Shown: positions 55,634 to 64,000 of the stretch, piece after piece
Layout of the letters: each line of letters starts with the position of its first letter
Numbering within the stretch: position 1 is the stretch's first letter
Assembly (NCBI RefSeq): GCF_900240945.1
Contig: NZ_OESG01000014.1
Span: forward strand, 2,572,734-2,636,733
Direction of reading: 5' to 3'
Origin: Mycobacterium sp. 3519A
GTDB lineage: Bacteria > Actinomycetota > Actinomycetes > Mycobacteriales > Mycobacteriaceae
Length of the DNA: 64,000 nt
Program-made: the position numbers and the translations under genes
Notes under the pieces: model-generated
What the model was told of the DNA's origin: nothing
The model's input: only the letters and a program-made list of their open reading frames with translations
Databases searched by the model: none

Positions 55634-57046
55634 ATGGTGAAGGCGTCGTCGGCGACGAGCACCGACCTTCATCTCGACCTCGGCGGCGCAGGGTTGCGTG
55701 CAGGCCTGATGAATGCCCTCCGTGACGCCATCCGTACCGAGCGTCTGGGGCCTGGCACGAAGCTCCCGTCGTCGCGGGCACTGGCGGTTGATCTCGGCAT
55801 CGCGCGGAACACCGTCGCAGAGTGCTACGCGGAGTTGATCGCCGAGGGTTGGCTCGTGGCGCAGCAGGGCTCGGGCACCCGAGTCGCCCGACGTGCGCGC
55901 CCGCTCAGCAGCGCGCGCGCACCTGCCCGGATATCGTTGCCACCGTTTCGGCCGGCGACCGGGCTGATGCCCGGAGCGCCCGACCTTGCTGAGTTTCCGC
56001 GTACGCAATGGCTGGCCGCGGCTCGACGCGCATTGATGGCCGCGCCGAATGATGCTCTGTCCTACGGCGATCCACGCGGCCAACCGGCGCTGCGGGCCAT
56101 CCTCAGTGAGTATCTTGCCCGGTCGCGCGGGGTGTACGCGGAGCCGGAGCGGATCGTGATCTGCGCTGGCTTTCACCAAGGCCTCGTGCTCATCGCGCAG
56201 GCGCTCAAGGCGCGCAGGGCAAGGAGTGTTGCCGTCGAGTCCTATGGTCTCGATACGTATCGCCGTCTACTGCAGAGTGCCGGACTCCACACGCCGGCGC
56301 TCTATGTCGACGAGCGCGGGGCGCGCATTGACGCTCTGACTGACTTGAAGGACGTCGGCGCGGTCCTGCTGACACCGGCGCATCAGTACCCGACCGGAGT
56401 GGCACTGGATCCCGACAGGCGTGCCGCAGCCGTCGACTGGGCGCGCACTGTGGGTGGTCTGCTCCTCGAGGATGATTACGACGGCGAGTTCAGGTATGAC
56501 CGTCAGCCGGTCGGCGCCCTGCAGGGGCTCGACCCTGAACGCGTCGTGTACTTTGGCTCTGCGAGCAAGTCATTGGCGCCGGGTCTGCGGCTCGCTTGGA
56601 TGGTGGTGCCCGAAGAACTGGTCGCTGAAGTTGTTGTGGCCAAGGGCAATGCTGACTGGTCGAGTGCACTGGAGCAGTTGACACTCGCCGACTTCATCGC
56701 CTCAGGCGCGTATGACCGGCATGTGCGTCTGATGCGTTTGCACTATCGCCGCCGCCGCGACCAGTTGGTCGCCGCGGTGACCAACCGGTCACGCAGAGTT
56801 CGCGTCACGGGGATGGCCGCAGGACTTCAGGCAATTGTGGATCTCCCTGCGGGAACTGAGAAACAAGTTGTCGCAGCGGCGGAAATCCGGGGTTTGGGAA
56901 TCAGCGGGTTGTCACAGTTTCGATGCGAGAAGGCAGGCCCCGGGTGGGATTTTCCCGACCGTGACGCGTTGGTGGTCGGATTCGGGGGTCCATCGGACAG
57001 CGCTTGGCCGAGCGCATTGGGGGCGCTGTGCTCGGTATTGCCTTGA
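55634..57046 (+). CDS. MocR/PdxR-type GntR-aminotransferase regulator
   Basis: 470 aa, ATG after AGGGAGG. The N-terminal GntR winged helix (about 20-85: GTKLPSSRALAVDLGIARNTVAE) is joined to a class I aminotransferase-like domain (about 110-470) with the PLP lysine K312 in FGSASKSLAPGLRLAW and an EDDYDGEFRYD strand. MocR regulators use PLP or an amino compound as effector. The divergent AhpD-like gene and the MFS gene downstream both carry matching GGGCCA box pairs, so this protein probably controls a small regulon of those genes. Confidence 0.92.
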   Translation: MVKASSATSTDLHLDLGGAGLRAGLMNALRDAIRTERLGPGTKLPSSRALAVDLGIARNTVAECYAELIAEGWLVAQQGSGTRVARRARPLSSARAPARISLPPFRPATGLMPGAPDLAEFPRTQWLAAARRALMAAPNDALSYGDPRGQPALRAILSEYLARSRGVYAEPERIVICAGFHQGLVLIAQALKARRARSVAVESYGLDTYRRLLQSAGLHTPALYVDERGARIDALTDLKDVGAVLLTPAHQYPTGVALDPDRRAAAVDWARTVGGLLLEDDYDGEFRYDRQPVGALQGLDPERVVYFGSASKSLAPGLRLAWMVVPEELVAEVVVAKGNADWSSALEQLTLADFIASGAYDRHVRLMRLHYRRRRDQLVAAVTNRSRRVRVTGMAAGLQAIVDLPAGTEKQVVAAAEIRGLGISGLSQFRCEKAGPGWDFPDRDALVVGFGGPSDSAWPSALGALCSVLP

Positions 57047-57061
57047 GTTCACTTCCGACGG

Positions 57062-58282
57062 TCAGTTCAAGGCGGTTGCCCTGCGAGCCAGCCGGGACTG
57101 TGCCCGCAGGCTGGCCAGTGCCAAAAGGGCACTGGCCGCGCTGTAGCAGATGACGGTGGGTACGACGCCGATGCAGGCGGTCATTCTGCCCGCGACAACG
57201 ACTGGGACCCCGAACGCAATGTAGGAGACGAGATAGATCGCGGCGGCGACCGCCGCGCGCTGATGTGTGGCCGCAAGCGGCAACACAAGCCGCAGAGACG
57301 CCGCGAAGGATGCGCCGAAGCCCGCACCTGCGACCCCCTGTCCGACGAACATCACGACCAAAATTCCTAGCATCGCGCCGCAGGCGATGCCGGTTGCTCC
57401 TGCGATCGATGCATAGATGCCCACCATCATCAGTCGACGGTCTTCGAGTCGGGCGAAGAGCAGTGTGGCCAGGGCTGAGGCGGCAGGCGCGAGGAATCCG
57501 CACAGGCCGTTGAGAAGTCCGCTGTCGAGATCAAAGACACTGCGAACCATGCTGGGTGCGAGGCCGCCCGCGAGACCCGACAGCATCCAGATCGCCGTGA
57601 TCACCGGCACAGCTGCCGCGAATTCCGTTAGTGCAGGGGGCGGTACGGCTACGCGAGGGATCAGCGAACGAAGCGCACCGGGTGCGCGGGTGGCAGTCTC
57701 CGGTGACAGGGCGACGACGACGACGCTGAGCGCCGTGATGACAATCAGGGTGATGAAGACGATGGCGTTCGGGGCGGTCGTCAGTTGAATAGCGGTGCCT
57801 GCAAGCAGAGAGCCGGCCGCGAGACCACCCGTGAGGCTGACGCTAGCGAGTATGGAGCCGAGCCTCTTCCGGTTCGGTGGGGCGTGCTCTACGAGCGATG
57901 CAGTGAACGCTGCGGTCGCCGTGCCGGTAGCGATTCCCTGGACGATGCGGGCCACGATCACCCATTGCACATCGGATGCGCCGAAGAACAGCACATTCGA
58001 CGTCAGTTGAATGATCAACGCACCGACCAGGACTGGGCGCCTACCTACGTGATCCGACAAAGACCCCACGGTGACGACGGCCGCGAGAAAGCCGATGGCG
58101 AATACCGCGAACGCCAGGGTGAGCTGTGCTGCGGAGAGGCGCCATCGCTCTTGGTAGAGAACCAACAGCGGCATCAGGACGCCCGATGCGAGATACACAC
58201 CGGTAAAACTGAAGGCTGCGCCCGTCAGAGCCAATCCGGCGGGGATGGCAGGGACATGGCAGCTCGTCGGCAGGGTACGCAC
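57062..58282 (-). CDS. MFS transporter of the MocR module
   Basis: 406 aa from a GTG at 58282. Twelve helices with the MFS motif SDHVGRRPVL between helices 2 and 3. The group resembles small-molecule drug or sugar/amino efflux permeases. A GGGCCA pair lies 37-66 bp upstream of its start, identical in spacing to the pair in the AhpD/MocR gap, so it is likely to belong to the MocR regulon. It converges with mocR, 15 bp away. Codon usage includes more A/T-ending codons than the surrounding genes. Confidence 0.85.
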   Translation of the reverse strand: MRTLPTSCHVPAIPAGLALTGAAFSFTGVYLASGVLMPLLVLYQERWRLSAAQLTLAFAVFAIGFLAAVVTVGSLSDHVGRRPVLVGALIIQLTSNVLFFGASDVQWVIVARIVQGIATGTATAAFTASLVEHAPPNRKRLGSILASVSLTGGLAAGSLLAGTAIQLTTAPNAIVFITLIVITALSVVVVALSPETATRAPGALRSLIPRVAVPPPALTEFAAAVPVITAIWMLSGLAGGLAPSMVRSVFDLDSGLLNGLCGFLAPAASALATLLFARLEDRRLMMVGIYASIAGATGIACGAMLGILVVMFVGQGVAGAGFGASFAASLRLVLPLAATHQRAAVAAAIYLVSYIAFGVPVVVAGRMTACIGVVPTVICYSAASALLALASLRAQSRLARRATALN

Positions 58283-58599
58283 GGTTCGAACGCTAGGCGC
58301 ACAGTGGTCCGTGGATATGGGCCATTCGAGCAGTATTCTGGTGGGCCACTTAGAGCTCCTCGTATAGCGCCGAAACCAATGGAAAGCGACGAGTCTTGTT
58401 GTGGCACAGAGTTGATCATCACGTTCGGTGTCAGTGCCTACGTGGCGTACAGGCAGAGAAGTCGACTGTTTGAAGCGTAGGCCACGACCCGTCGAGGAAC
58501 ATCTACAGTCTCACAGGCGCTGCCACTGTTACGGCCGTGACGAAATGCTCTCAATCATTCTGGCCACCAACGGAATATACATCGAGGTAAGGAATTCTC
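58283..58599. other. 317-bp intergenic region
   Basis: It holds the MFS promoter with its GGGCCA pair (58319-58348) and the start region of the nitrilase remnant (AAGGA before 58600). Short frames here, one of 33 codons from about 58379, have A/T-rich codons and no homology that I recognise. Composition is clearly less GC-rich than the chromosome average, in keeping with acquired DNA. Confidence 0.5.
58319..58348. promoter_or_regulatory. GGGCCA box pair upstream of MFS gene
   Basis: GGGCCA at 58319-58324 and 58343-58348 are exactly 24 bp apart; the second is GTGGGCCACTTA, similar to the AhpD/MocR box. The pair is 37-66 bp upstream of the MFS start. It is the second instance of the putative MocR operator. 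Confidence 0.75.
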
Positions 58600-59039
58600 A
58601 TGACTGTGATACGAACCGCGGCGGTTCAATTGAGTCCAGTGCTCTACAGCCGCGAGAAGACCGTTGAGAAGATCGTCGGTAAGATCGCCGAGTTGGGCAG
58701 TCGAAAGGTGCAGTTCGCGACGTTCCCCGAAGCCGTCGTCCCGTACTACCCCTACTTCAGCTTCGTCCAGCCCCCGTTCAAACTCGCCGCTGAGCATCTC
58801 AGGCTGATGGAGCGGGCCGTCACCATTCCGTCCCCCGCGATCGACGCGCTCAGTGAAGCTGCTCGGCAAGCGGGCGTCGTGGTCGCCATCGGTGTCACCG
58901 AAAGAGAACGGTGGCATTTTGTTCAATACTCAGCTGCTCTTTGACGCCGACGGCACACTCGTCCAGCGCAGGCACAAGGTCACGCCGACGTATCACGAAC
59001 GCATCCGCTGGGGACAGGGCGACGGGCGAGGCCTGGTAG
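58600..59039 (+). pseudogene. Frameshifted, 3'-truncated nitrilase
   Basis: The ATG at 58600 opens a 114-residue frame with nitrilase features: TVIRTAAVQLSPVLYSREKT and the catalytic Glu in TFPEAVVPYYPYF. Near 58900-58908 the homology jumps to the next frame, where [29 protein letters not shown] and WGQGDGRGL continue the nitrilase pattern. A 1-nt insertion or 2-nt deletion explains this. The remnant stops at about 59035, before the catalytic Cys region, where the DUF1214 gene ends. Intact nitrilases have about 310-370 residues; only about 145 remain. It is a decayed nitrile or cyanide hydrolase, presumably once part of the MocR/AhpD/MFS module. Confidence 0.85.
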
Positions 59040-60143
59040 CTAGCTCGTCGTGGTCGGCGCTTCGGACGCCTTGACCAACTGCACCTCGGGCCTGGCGGGC
59101 ACCTCGTCGGCCAGGAACCAGCGGAACGCGAGGTTGCCGCGCGGATAGTCCAGTGTGGTCAGCGAATTCGGGTGCGCCGTCAGCCCGTGAGAGACCACGA
59201 TCGTCACCGAACCGTCCGAATTGGGCACGACGCTGTGGCCGTTGACCGAGCTGCGCGCATCGTTGACGTTGTGGGTGGCCATGAACTGGTTCCACACCAC
59301 CAGATTCCAGAACCGGCACTGCGGCGGCCGATGGGTGATGACGAGCGCTTCGTCGTCGTCGAGCACGAAACTGCCGTACGCGTAACACGCGTCGCGCGCG
59401 GACCAGCCGAAGTTGGCATCGGGCACCTGGTACGGATCGGCGAATTGGTTTGCCACTTGCGATATCTCGTGCCCGAGTGCGTGCGTGTCGTCGACGCGCA
59501 CCCCGACGGCGAGCGGCACGATCGCGAACATCGTCCGCAGCCACGCGGCGCTGGCCCGCAGTGCGGCGGCCGTCTCGGCGTCGCCGTGCCGAATCGGTTC
59601 GGGCTCGTCGAGTGCCTCGATGCGCCAACGGACAGGGCGTCCCGTCATCGGATCGGCCTGGTAGTCGCGGGTCAACAGCACCGCGGCGTCGGGTGTCGGC
59701 GCCAACTCGAACGAGAAGTTGCCGTCGCCGTCGAAATCGAGGTCGTCGTCGCGCACGAGCGCAACGATCCGGTCGGACCAGGTGCCGGGCGCGGGTTCGT
59801 TGTACGCCGTCACCGAGAAGTACACGCTGTCGCCACGGTTACCGCTGATGCGGTAGCGGCGCTTCGGGTCGACGGGGCACATGTAGTAATAGGCGTCCGT
59901 GTTGTCCCCGCCCCACCGGCGGTCGCGCCGGAACGGCGTATTGAGTTCGACGAACATCGGCCGACTTGGCTCTGCGAACAGGTAGGTGTCGAAGGCCACG
60001 CCCAGCGTGGTGGCGAGCATCCGGTAGCCGTCGGCGATGTGCCGGTCGTCGCTGACCGCGCGGTCACCTTCGAGGAATGAACGGTCAAGACTGCCAAGCG
60101 TTTCCAGCAGCTCATGCCACGCGGCGGTCGATTCGTGGGTCAC
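59040..60143 (-). CDS. DUF1214 domain protein
   Basis: 367 aa, GTG start overlapping the TetR stop by 4 nt (GTGA). The C-terminal 110 residues match DUF1214: [40 protein letters not shown] and [11 protein letters not shown]. The N-terminal part contains [19 protein letters not shown], probably a DUF1254/1214-type fold. There is no signal peptide. DUF1214 proteins are common in actinobacteria and often sit near steroid or lipid metabolism genes. Function is unknown. Its cotranscribed TetR is the first gene of the operon. Its end defines the truncation point of the nitrilase remnant. Confidence 0.85.
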   Translation of the reverse strand: MTHESTAAWHELLETLGSLDRSFLEGDRAVSDDRHIADGYRMLATTLGVAFDTYLFAEPSRPMFVELNTPFRRDRRWGGDNTDAYYYMCPVDPKRRYRISGNRGDSVYFSVTAYNEPAPGTWSDRIVALVRDDDLDFDGDGNFSFELAPTPDAAVLLTRDYQADPMTGRPVRWRIEALDEPEPIRHGDAETAAALRASAAWLRTMFAIVPLAVGVRVDDTHALGHEISQVANQFADPYQVPDANFGWSARDACYAYGSFVLDDDEALVITHRPPQCRFWNLVVWNQFMATHNVNDARSSVNGHSVVPNSDGSVTIVVSHGLTAHPNSLTTLDYPRGNLAFRWFLADEVPARPEVQLVKASEAPTTTS

Positions 60144-60715
60144 GCACTAATTCCTCTCAGTATCAAGGTGGCGGTGCGCTCGACCCAGTCATCGTCGAGT
60201 GCTGCGCCGCGAGTGAGCAGCGCAAGGAACGTGATGCCCGCCAGGGCCTCGGTCAGATCCGCCGCCGTGACGTCGGGACGAATCTCGTTGCGCGCCAGCG
60301 CTTTTTCCAGGCGTTCGGTCAGTCCCTGCGACAGGATCCCGCTGAACCGCGCCAGCAGGGCCGCGTGCAGGGTCTCCTCGGCGGCCATCTCGCCGACAAG
60401 GCCAGGCAACGCCGCGCGTGCCGCCGGCGTGGTCAGCACCGCCGCCGTGCGGCGCACCATTTCACGAACGTCGCCGACCAGCGAACCGGTGTCGGGCAGG
60501 TCCGTCCCGCTGTCGATCGGAAAGACCGCCTCGTGCACCAGGTGCGCCTTGCTCGGCCAGCGCCGGTAGATCGCGGGCTTGCTGGTGTGCGCCCGGCGCG
60601 CGATCGCGTCGACCGAGAGCGCGGCGTACCCGGTCTCACCGAGCAGGTCGACCGTCGCGCGCAGCACCGCACCGTCGATACGTGCGTCGCGGGGTCTGCC
60701 GATCTCTACCGTCAT
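60140..60715 (-). CDS. TetR-family regulator
   Basis: 191 aa from the ATG at 60715. HTH: LSVDAIARRAHTSKPAIYRRW (about 33-53), with the recognition helix of the AcrR-like group. It is first in a two-gene operon with DUF1214 and divergent from the sulfotransferase gene, 28 bp between starts. A weak TTAC-N10-GTAA dyad (60715-60732) lies across this gap. It likely controls both transcripts. Confidence 0.87.
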   Translation of the reverse strand: MTVEIGRPRDARIDGAVLRATVDLLGETGYAALSVDAIARRAHTSKPAIYRRWPSKAHLVHEAVFPIDSGTDLPDTGSLVGDVREMVRRTAAVLTTPAARAALPGLVGEMAAEETLHAALLARFSGILSQGLTERLEKALARNEIRPDVTAADLTEALAGITFLALLTRGAALDDDWVERTATLILRGISA

Positions 60716-60743
60716 TACGAAACTCAGAGTAACATAAGTCGGC

Positions 60744-61991
60744 GTGACCCACGCCACACCGGGATTGGTGCATCTCGATGACCTCGCCGAGCCGCACTTC
60801 AGCGTTGAGGCACAACAGATCCGCGAGATGATGACCATGTTGGCGGCAGACTGTCCGCTCGAGGCGGACGCGTTGCACGCCAGGGCGATCGCCGACACGG
60901 GTCTCGACGATTTCGGATCCGACGACTACCGCGAACGCCTCGACGTCTACCTGGCGGCGCTGCATGACATCGACGACATGCACGCGCCGGGCATCGTCAA
61001 CTTCTTCGGCCAGCTGTCGCAATGGCTGAAGAACCGGCTACTGCTGACCGATTTGTTGAAGCGGCATCCCGAGATTCACGACATCGACCTGCTGCCGCCG
61101 GTGGTGATTGCAGGCCTGCCGCGCACCGGCACCACGCATCTGCACAACCTGCTCGCAACGGCGTCCACATTTCGGACGTTGCCCTACTGGGAGAGTTTCG
61201 AACCGTTCCCGCTGCCCGCGGAGGCCGGCGTCGAACCGGATCCGCGGGTTGCGCGGATGGACGTGGCGGTGAGCGTGATGAACACGCTGATGCCGCATTT
61301 CGCGCTCATGCACGAGATGACCACCGAACACGTGCACGAGGAAATCCAGTTGCTGGCCAACGACTTCTCCACGATGTTCATGGAGACCCTGGCGTACGTC
61401 CCGCGGTGGGAGTCCTACTACCTCAGCCATGACCAGACGTCGACGTACGAGTATCTGGCGACTCAACTGCGGGCGCTGCAATTCCTGCGTGGGGGCAGGC
61501 GCTGGCTGCTCAAGTCGCCCCAGCACCTCGAACAGCTTCCGGTGCTGGACAAGGTGTTCCCGGGTGTCGCGGTGGTGTGCACACACCGCGATCCGATCCC
61601 GGTGGCCATCTCGATGGTCGCGATGCTCGTCTACTCCGCGCGGATGCACCGGTCACCGGTCCCGGTCGAGCAGATCGCCGCGGCCTGGATCGACCGGCTT
61701 GCCGCGATGCTCGACGCGCTCGTCCGCGATCGCGACGTCGTCGCCCCGGAACGCTCGATCGACGTGACCTTCGACGATTTCATGGCCGACGAACTCGGTG
61801 TCGCCGAACGTGTTTTCGGACTCGTCGGGGAACCGATGACCGGCGAGACTCGCGCGGCGATCGCGAATTACCTGGCGGGCCACCAGCGCGGCAGGCTCGG
61901 CACGGTGGCGACGTCGTGTGAGATGTTCGGGCTGGACCAGAACCAGATGCGTGAGCGTTTCGCTCCCTACGTCAGCCGATTCCTGAACTGA
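60744..61991 (+). CDS. PAPS-dependent sulfotransferase
   Basis: 415 aa, GTG start. The PAPS 5'-phosphosulfate loop is GLPRTGTT (124-131), and the 3'-phosphate motif is in VVCTHRDPIPVAISMV. The N-terminal 110 residues are helical. This is the sulfotransferase_3 type, abundant in mycobacteria (Stf proteins), which sulfate lipids, sterols or small molecules. The acceptor is unknown. The 3' end overlaps the MFS gene by 20 nt. It shares a 28-bp divergent gap with the TetR gene. Confidence 0.88.
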   Translation: MTHATPGLVHLDDLAEPHFSVEAQQIREMMTMLAADCPLEADALHARAIADTGLDDFGSDDYRERLDVYLAALHDIDDMHAPGIVNFFGQLSQWLKNRLLLTDLLKRHPEIHDIDLLPPVVIAGLPRTGTTHLHNLLATASTFRTLPYWESFEPFPLPAEAGVEPDPRVARMDVAVSVMNTLMPHFALMHEMTTEHVHEEIQLLANDFSTMFMETLAYVPRWESYYLSHDQTSTYEYLATQLRALQFLRGGRRWLLKSPQHLEQLPVLDKVFPGVAVVCTHRDPIPVAISMVAMLVYSARMHRSPVPVEQIAAAWIDRLAAMLDALVRDRDVVAPERSIDVTFDDFMADELGVAERVFGLVGEPMTGETRAAIANYLAGHQRGRLGTVATSCEMFGLDQNQMRERFAPYVSRFLN

Positions 61992-63168
61992 CGACCTCAC
62001 GCGACTGCCGCGCCTCGAGTATCAGGATGCCCACCAGGCAGATGGCCGACAGGATCGCGACGGCGATCGCGAAAGTCACACCGGCAGTCTGCAAGCCCCA
62101 GTGCCGCGCCGCGACGCCTTCACCGACCACCGGCAGTGAGATCGCGACGTACGCGACGACGAAGTACGTCGAACTGACCTCGGCCCGACGGTCGGCGGGT
62201 GTGAGTTCGGCGACCGCCGCCAGGCCGCGGCTGAAGCTGATGCCCTGCCCGATACCCGTCACCACCGCGGCCGCGATCAGTCCGGCCAGTGACGAAACCT
62301 CCAGCGCCACGGCGAGAACCACCATGCCCGCCACCAGGATCGCGCAACCGATCGCGACGGCGCGGTTCGGATCGAGGTTGCGCGCGGCGAGCTGGGCCAC
62401 CGCGGACGCGAAGAAGATGGTGCTGGCGATCAGCCCGGCCACCGCGTGGTTGTCGATGCCGACGACCCCGGAGAGGAACGACGGAGCCACCGCGGCGAAC
62501 AGCCCGGTCACCGCGAAGCCGGCGAATGCGGCAAGCGAGGCGACCACGAAAACCGCGCGCACCTCGGGAGGCACCGACAACCGCTGCACACCGATGCTGC
62601 CCGTGCGCGCAGATGTTTCCGGGACGACGAACACCGCTACGCCCGCCAACACCGCCAGCACAATGTGCACGACGAAGCTGAGCTTCAGCGGCGCAGGCGC
62701 GTACTCCACCAGCAGGCCCGCCAACAACGGCCCCACGCCGAGGCCGCCCATGTTGGCGACCGTCGCCACCGCCGCGGCCTTGGTGCGCCACGACTCGGGT
62801 GCGGCCTCGATGACGGCCGCGGTGGCGGTACCGGTGAAGATGCCGGCCGACAGGCCGGACAACACACGCCCGACGAGCAGCAGCGACACCGAGTCGGCGG
62901 CGAGGAAGACCGCGGCGCTCGCCAGCGCCGCCACCACACCCGCCAGCAGCACGGGCCGTCTGCCGATCGCATCGGACCAGCGTCCGAACACCAGCAGGGC
63001 GAACAGCACGCCGCCCGCGTACGACGCGTAGATCACCGTGGTGGTCAACACCGCAAAGTGCATGTGCTCGCCGTACAGCGCATACATCGGCGTCGGCAAC
63101 GTGGTGCCGACCATGATGGCCGCGAACGCGTAGGCCAACAGGCCGAAGGTGAAACGTCGAGCGGTCAC
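61972..63168 (-). CDS. MFS transporter
   Basis: 398 aa with twelve helices; the motif GRWSDAIGRRPVL between helices 2 and 3 is complete. Drug/metabolite efflux type, close in style to the MocR-module MFS but not obviously the same subgroup. It converges with the sulfotransferase gene. Substrate unknown. Confidence 0.85.
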   Translation of the reverse strand: MTARRFTFGLLAYAFAAIMVGTTLPTPMYALYGEHMHFAVLTTTVIYASYAGGVLFALLVFGRWSDAIGRRPVLLAGVVAALASAAVFLAADSVSLLLVGRVLSGLSAGIFTGTATAAVIEAAPESWRTKAAAVATVANMGGLGVGPLLAGLLVEYAPAPLKLSFVVHIVLAVLAGVAVFVVPETSARTGSIGVQRLSVPPEVRAVFVVASLAAFAGFAVTGLFAAVAPSFLSGVVGIDNHAVAGLIASTIFFASAVAQLAARNLDPNRAVAIGCAILVAGMVVLAVALEVSSLAGLIAAAVVTGIGQGISFSRGLAAVAELTPADRRAEVSSTYFVVAYVAISLPVVGEGVAARHWGLQTAGVTFAIAVAILSAICLVGILILEARQSREVVSSGIG

Positions 63169-63210
63169 GCGTGAAGATAACCCACCTGGACGCCTCGGTA
63201 ATCCCGCGGT

Positions 63211-64000
63211 TTAGTGGCTGACGGCCTTCTCCGCGCCGATCCCGGTTAGCGAGCGCACCTCGAATTCGGCGTTGACCGCCGGATCGCCGCGCTCGGGTGA
63301 GCTCAGGGTGCCGACGATGCCGAGCAAAAACGCCAGCGGAATCGACACGATGCCCGGATTGGCCAGCGGGAACCAGGCGAAGTCGACGTTCGGCAGCATC
63401 GCGGTCTTGGCGCCGGAGACCGCGGGGGAGAAGACGATCAGCACGATCGTGGAGATCAGGCCGCCGTACATGCTCCACAGTGCGCCGCGGGTGTTGAACC
63501 GCGGCCAGTACAGCGAGTACAGGATCGTCGGCAGGTTGGCCGCCGCCGCGACCGCGAACGCCAGTGCGACCAGGAAGGCGATGTTCTGTTCGGCGGCCAG
63601 GATGCCGAGGCCGATCGCGAGAATGCCGAGCACGACGACCGTGATGCGGGAGACCCGCACCTGTTCGTCCTCGGTCACCTGATGGCTCTTCATCACGCTG
63701 GCGTAGATGTCGTGTGCGAATGAGGTTGCGGCCGTGATGGTCAGGCCGGCTACCACCGCGAGGATGGTCGCGAACGCGACCGCGGAGATCACGCCGAGCA
63801 GGATCACGCCACCGAGTTCGAAGGCGAGCAACGGCGCGGCCGAGTTCTGCGCGCCAGGCGCCGCCAGGATCTCGTCAGGGCCGACCAGCGCGGCGGCGCC
63901 GTAACCCAGTGCCAGCGTGAACAGATAGAACGCGCCGATCAACACGATCGCCCAGACCACCGAGCGGCGGGCCTCTTTGGCCGTCGGCACCGTGTAGAAG
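63211..64000 (-). CDS. Cation/acetate symporter (SSS family), C-terminal part
   Basis: The frame continues past the right edge; about 260 C-terminal residues are visible. Around seven helices are seen, with motifs of the ActP/MctC type: FYTVPTAKEARRSVVWAI at the window edge, TSFAHDIYASVMK and AFAVAAAANLPTILYSLYWPRFNTRG. It imports acetate, pyruvate or related monocarboxylates with Na+ or H+. A short DUF485-type partner gene, usual upstream in such operons, would lie outside the window. Confidence 0.87.
   Translation of the reverse strand, partial: FYTVPTAKEARRSVVWAIVLIGAFYLFTLALGYGAAALVGPDEILAAPGAQNSAAPLLAFELGGVILLGVISAVAFATILAVVAGLTITAATSFAHDIYASVMKSHQVTEDEQVRVSRITVVVLGILAIGLGILAAEQNIAFLVALAFAVAAAANLPTILYSLYWPRFNTRGALWSMYGGLISTIVLIVFSPAVSGAKTAMLPNVDFAWFPLANPGIVSIPLAFLLGIVGTLSSPERGDPAVNAEFEVRSLTGIGAEKAVSH

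Noticed and set aside
58379-58480. 33-codon frame upstream of the nitrilase remnant
   Set aside because: No ribosome site, A/T-rich unusual codons and no homology recognised; probably random in low-GC DNA.
60715-60732. TTAC-N10-GTAA dyad between TetR and sulfotransferase starts
   Set aside because: Only the 4-bp ends are symmetric; listed in the TetR entry as weak but not called as an operator.

Overview
The window is high-GC actinobacterial DNA and almost certainly from a Mycobacterium/Mycolicibacterium chromosome. The evidence is a complete Mce transporter operon (two YrbE permeases, MceA-F, two Mce-associated proteins), an MmpL transporter, a WS/DGAT-like acyltransferase, many TetR and beta-oxidation genes, GTG starts and 4-nt start/stop overlaps. 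A block at about 40.3-52.7 kb matches, in order and orientation and from remembered protein sequences, M. tuberculosis Rv1141c-Rv1155: echA, mcr, HSD10-like SDR, mmpL13, methyltransferase, sirtuin, GntR, omt, F420/PPOX protein. An environmental, fast-growing species is inferred from the intact mmpL13 and the wealth of accessory catabolic genes; the species cannot be named from sequence alone.

Layout. 0-9.8 kb: a truncated secreted protein, a proline-rich DUF2993 protein, a permuted papain-fold protein, a 53-aa membrane peptide, a class III cyclase, a large kinase/M23-like/aminotransferase fusion translationally coupled to an alpha/beta hydrolase, and a TetR and VOC protein. 9.7-22.2 kb: a TetR gene with a palindromic operator candidate, divergent from the Mce operon, which ends in an epoxide-hydrolase-like gene. 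22.2-29.1 kb: two SDRs, a WS/DGAT-like protein, a TetR, a DoxX protein, a secreted 11-residue-repeat protein, and a DUF3556 membrane protein with a textbook KstR-type operator directly before its start. 29.2-33.2 kb: a FadR-type GntR gene divergent from a thiolase/enoyl-CoA hydratase/acyl-CoA dehydrogenase operon. 33.3-40.2 kb: fasciclin, two MFS, AraC/GlxA, gamma carbonic anhydrase, NmrA-like and CPBP proteases.

40.3-52.7 kb: the Rv1141c-Rv1155-like block, interrupted by a nitronate monooxygenase, a small acidic ORF, a DoxX gene and a DUF559 gene. The mmpL13 gene is intact and has palindromic TATCG-type boxes in front of it; a TetR gene and a methyltransferase follow in the same operon. 52.7-64 kb: LysE and acyltransferase-3 genes; a lower-GC module of an AhpD-like protein, a MocR/PdxR regulator, an MFS transporter and a degraded nitrilase, tied together by shared GGGCCA box pairs with identical 24-bp spacing; then DUF1214/TetR, sulfotransferase, MFS and the 3' end of a cation/acetate symporter gene.

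Two families of dispersed inverted repeats occupy gene-end gaps. One (GCGAGCAGACGCAAAGT arms) has two copies; the other (GATTTGTG...CACAAATC arms around AGCGCTC) has three. In two places the repeat fills a gap between convergent stop codons, suggesting a terminator role. No rRNA, tRNA, CRISPR array, insertion sequence or phage gene was recognised. All homology statements come from reading and memory, not from a search.
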